DNA from: a virus
IMG/VR virus record: IMGVR_UViG_3300021347_000040
Coordinates: 1 to 22,694 of that record
Length of the DNA: 22,694 nucleotides
Reading direction: 5' to 3' (one strand)
Shown here: one piece after another, positions 21,973 to 22,694 of the stretch
Position numbering within the stretch: the stretch's first letter is position 1
Layout of the letters: each line of letters starts with the position of its first letter
Made by a program: the position numbers and the translations under genes
The notes under the pieces: model-generated
Told to the model about the DNA's origin: nothing
Databases searched by the model: none
The model's input: only the letters and a program-made list of their open reading frames with translations

Positions 21973-22596
21973 ATGGATATATTAGGTGGAATGAGTAATT
22001 CCAACAATGAGAGTCAGCAAGTTTATCTTGCTTTTAAAACATCACATCAGCAGTTTTTTGCTAATGGTGAAACGCCTGTAGATTTTCAATACATGCAACT
22101 TGACCCTGCAACATTCAAATCAGGATGGGGTAGGTATACAAAAGTTAGCGGTTTTGAATATGTATGGGATGATAAATTTACTGTAATTAGTCCACAGCCT
22201 GCTGATGACTATAAAAGAGCATTTAGTGCTTGGGTATTTCCTCAAGGAGCACAACATGCTTACTTATGGCAAAGGTTTAGCTGGGCTGAATCAACTGCAT
22301 TTAATAATATCTTAAATGGATTTTGGAATCAGATGGATGCTAATTCAGATAGCTTGCCTGTAGTTAAGTTTGAAGGTTCTAAACCTATTCAAGTCGGTGC
22401 AGGTAATTCATCAGATATACAATTCAGCTTTGCTAAATTTGCACCAAGAAGTGATGGTTTTGTAATACCTCAATGGTATTTAGACCAAGAAGCACCAGTA
22501 GAGGATACATTTAAAAGTCCTAATGATGGTCTTAGCGATAAAGTAGCTGAGATGGTTAGTCAGAATGAATTAACAGATGACGATATACCATTCTGA
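21973..22596 (+). CDS. Putative ssDNA-binding/recombination protein with SSB-type DDDIPF tail
   Basis: Predicted product of 207 residues with AGGAGAG (21962-21968) upstream. The last six residues are DDDIPF, the same as the C-terminal tip of bacterial SSB, which docks many repair and replication proteins; an acidic stretch precedes it. The body (about 15-170) is rich in aromatic residues (RYTKVSGFEYVWDD, HAYLWQRFSW) and looks strand-rich, but I cannot recognise a standard OB fold or RecT/Erf motif. Position between resolvase and primase suggests a phage ssDNA-binding protein; inference is moderate. It overlaps the next ATG by one base (TGATG). Confidence 0.6.
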   Translation: MDILGGMSNSNNESQQVYLAFKTSHQQFFANGETPVDFQYMQLDPATFKSGWGRYTKVSGFEYVWDDKFTVISPQPADDYKRAFSAWVFPQGAQHAYLWQRFSWAESTAFNNILNGFWNQMDANSDSLPVVKFEGSKPIQVGAGNSSDIQFSFAKFAPRSDGFVIPQWYLDQEAPVEDTFKSPNDGLSDKVAEMVSQNELTDDDIPF

Positions 22597-22694
22597 TGCA
22601 ATCAGTAGATTGGCAAAGAATAGCACCTGAAGTTGCAAAGCAATTATTAGGTGAACCCACTAGCACCTCATCTAATGAATTAAGATGGGGTCGC
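22596..22694 (+). CDS. Start of a putative phage primase/helicase (3' partial)
   Basis: Thirty-three codons are visible (MQSVDWQRIA PEVAKQLLGE...NELRWGR), open to the right edge. The opening IAPEVAKQLLGEP followed by a LRWGR block is what I expect at the N-terminus of phage Toprim primases or primase-helicases, where the text usually continues with a GSL motif. The start overlaps the stop of the SSB-tailed gene by one base. The call is from a short stretch and gene context, so it is tentative. Confidence 0.5.
   Translation, partial: MQSVDWQRIAPEVAKQLLGEPTSTSSNELRWGR

Noticed and set aside
1-22694. tRNA genes, insertion sequences or attachment sites
   Set aside because: No cloverleaf-like segment, transposase, integrase or terminal inverted repeats were seen; almost all bases are in + strand genes.

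Overview
The window is one gene-dense stretch of a tailed double-stranded DNA phage with a siphovirus-type (lambda/HK97-like) particle. Every gene I can support is on the + strand, and most neighbours overlap by 1-14 bases or are separated by only a few. The DNA is AT-rich (about one third G+C by eye). The host cannot be read directly. The low G+C, the gene-transfer-agent-type three-segment holin, the fibre N-terminus and the tail-tip C-terminal motif all resemble phages of marine bacteria, so a marine alphaproteobacterial host is my best guess, but it is only an inference. No integrase, lysogeny repressor, tRNA or CRISPR array was seen.

Head and neck (1-3961): the window opens inside a long fused ORF that carries a small Tudor-like domain, an HK97-type prohead protease and the major capsid protein. 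Two strong internal ribosome binding sites sit exactly at its domain borders. A G-rich hairpin with a GCAA tetraloop follows. Next come a small protein, two tandem paralogous neck proteins, a tail terminator-like protein and a 55-residue ORF.

Tail (3948-14745): tail tube protein; tail assembly chaperone pair with a canonical A AAA AAG -1 frameshift site; a short tape measure protein; two distal-tail proteins; a gpJ-like tip protein with a fibronectin III domain; and a 1557-residue repetitive fibre that ends in an S74 intramolecular chaperone.

Lysis and junction (14756-17184): two small proteins, a one-segment membrane protein, a three-segment holin, a second multi-segment membrane protein, a GH24 lysozyme with an E-8-C-5-T catalytic spacing, and an overlapping PD-(D/E)XK-type nuclease.

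Early/replication side (17185-22694): two nearly identical promoter-leader modules about 0.9 kb apart drive clusters of very small genes. These are followed by a RecE-like exonuclease, an unrecognised 300-residue protein, an attenuator-like RNA element with a 34-codon ORF, a ribbon-helix-helix protein, two more tiny ORFs (one a membrane peptide), a Holliday-junction-resolvase-like nuclease, a small acidic protein, a 207-residue protein ending in the SSB-type tail DDDIPF, and the first 33 codons of what looks like a primase/helicase. Together the exonuclease, resolvase-like nucleases and SSB-tailed protein look like a phage recombination/replication module.
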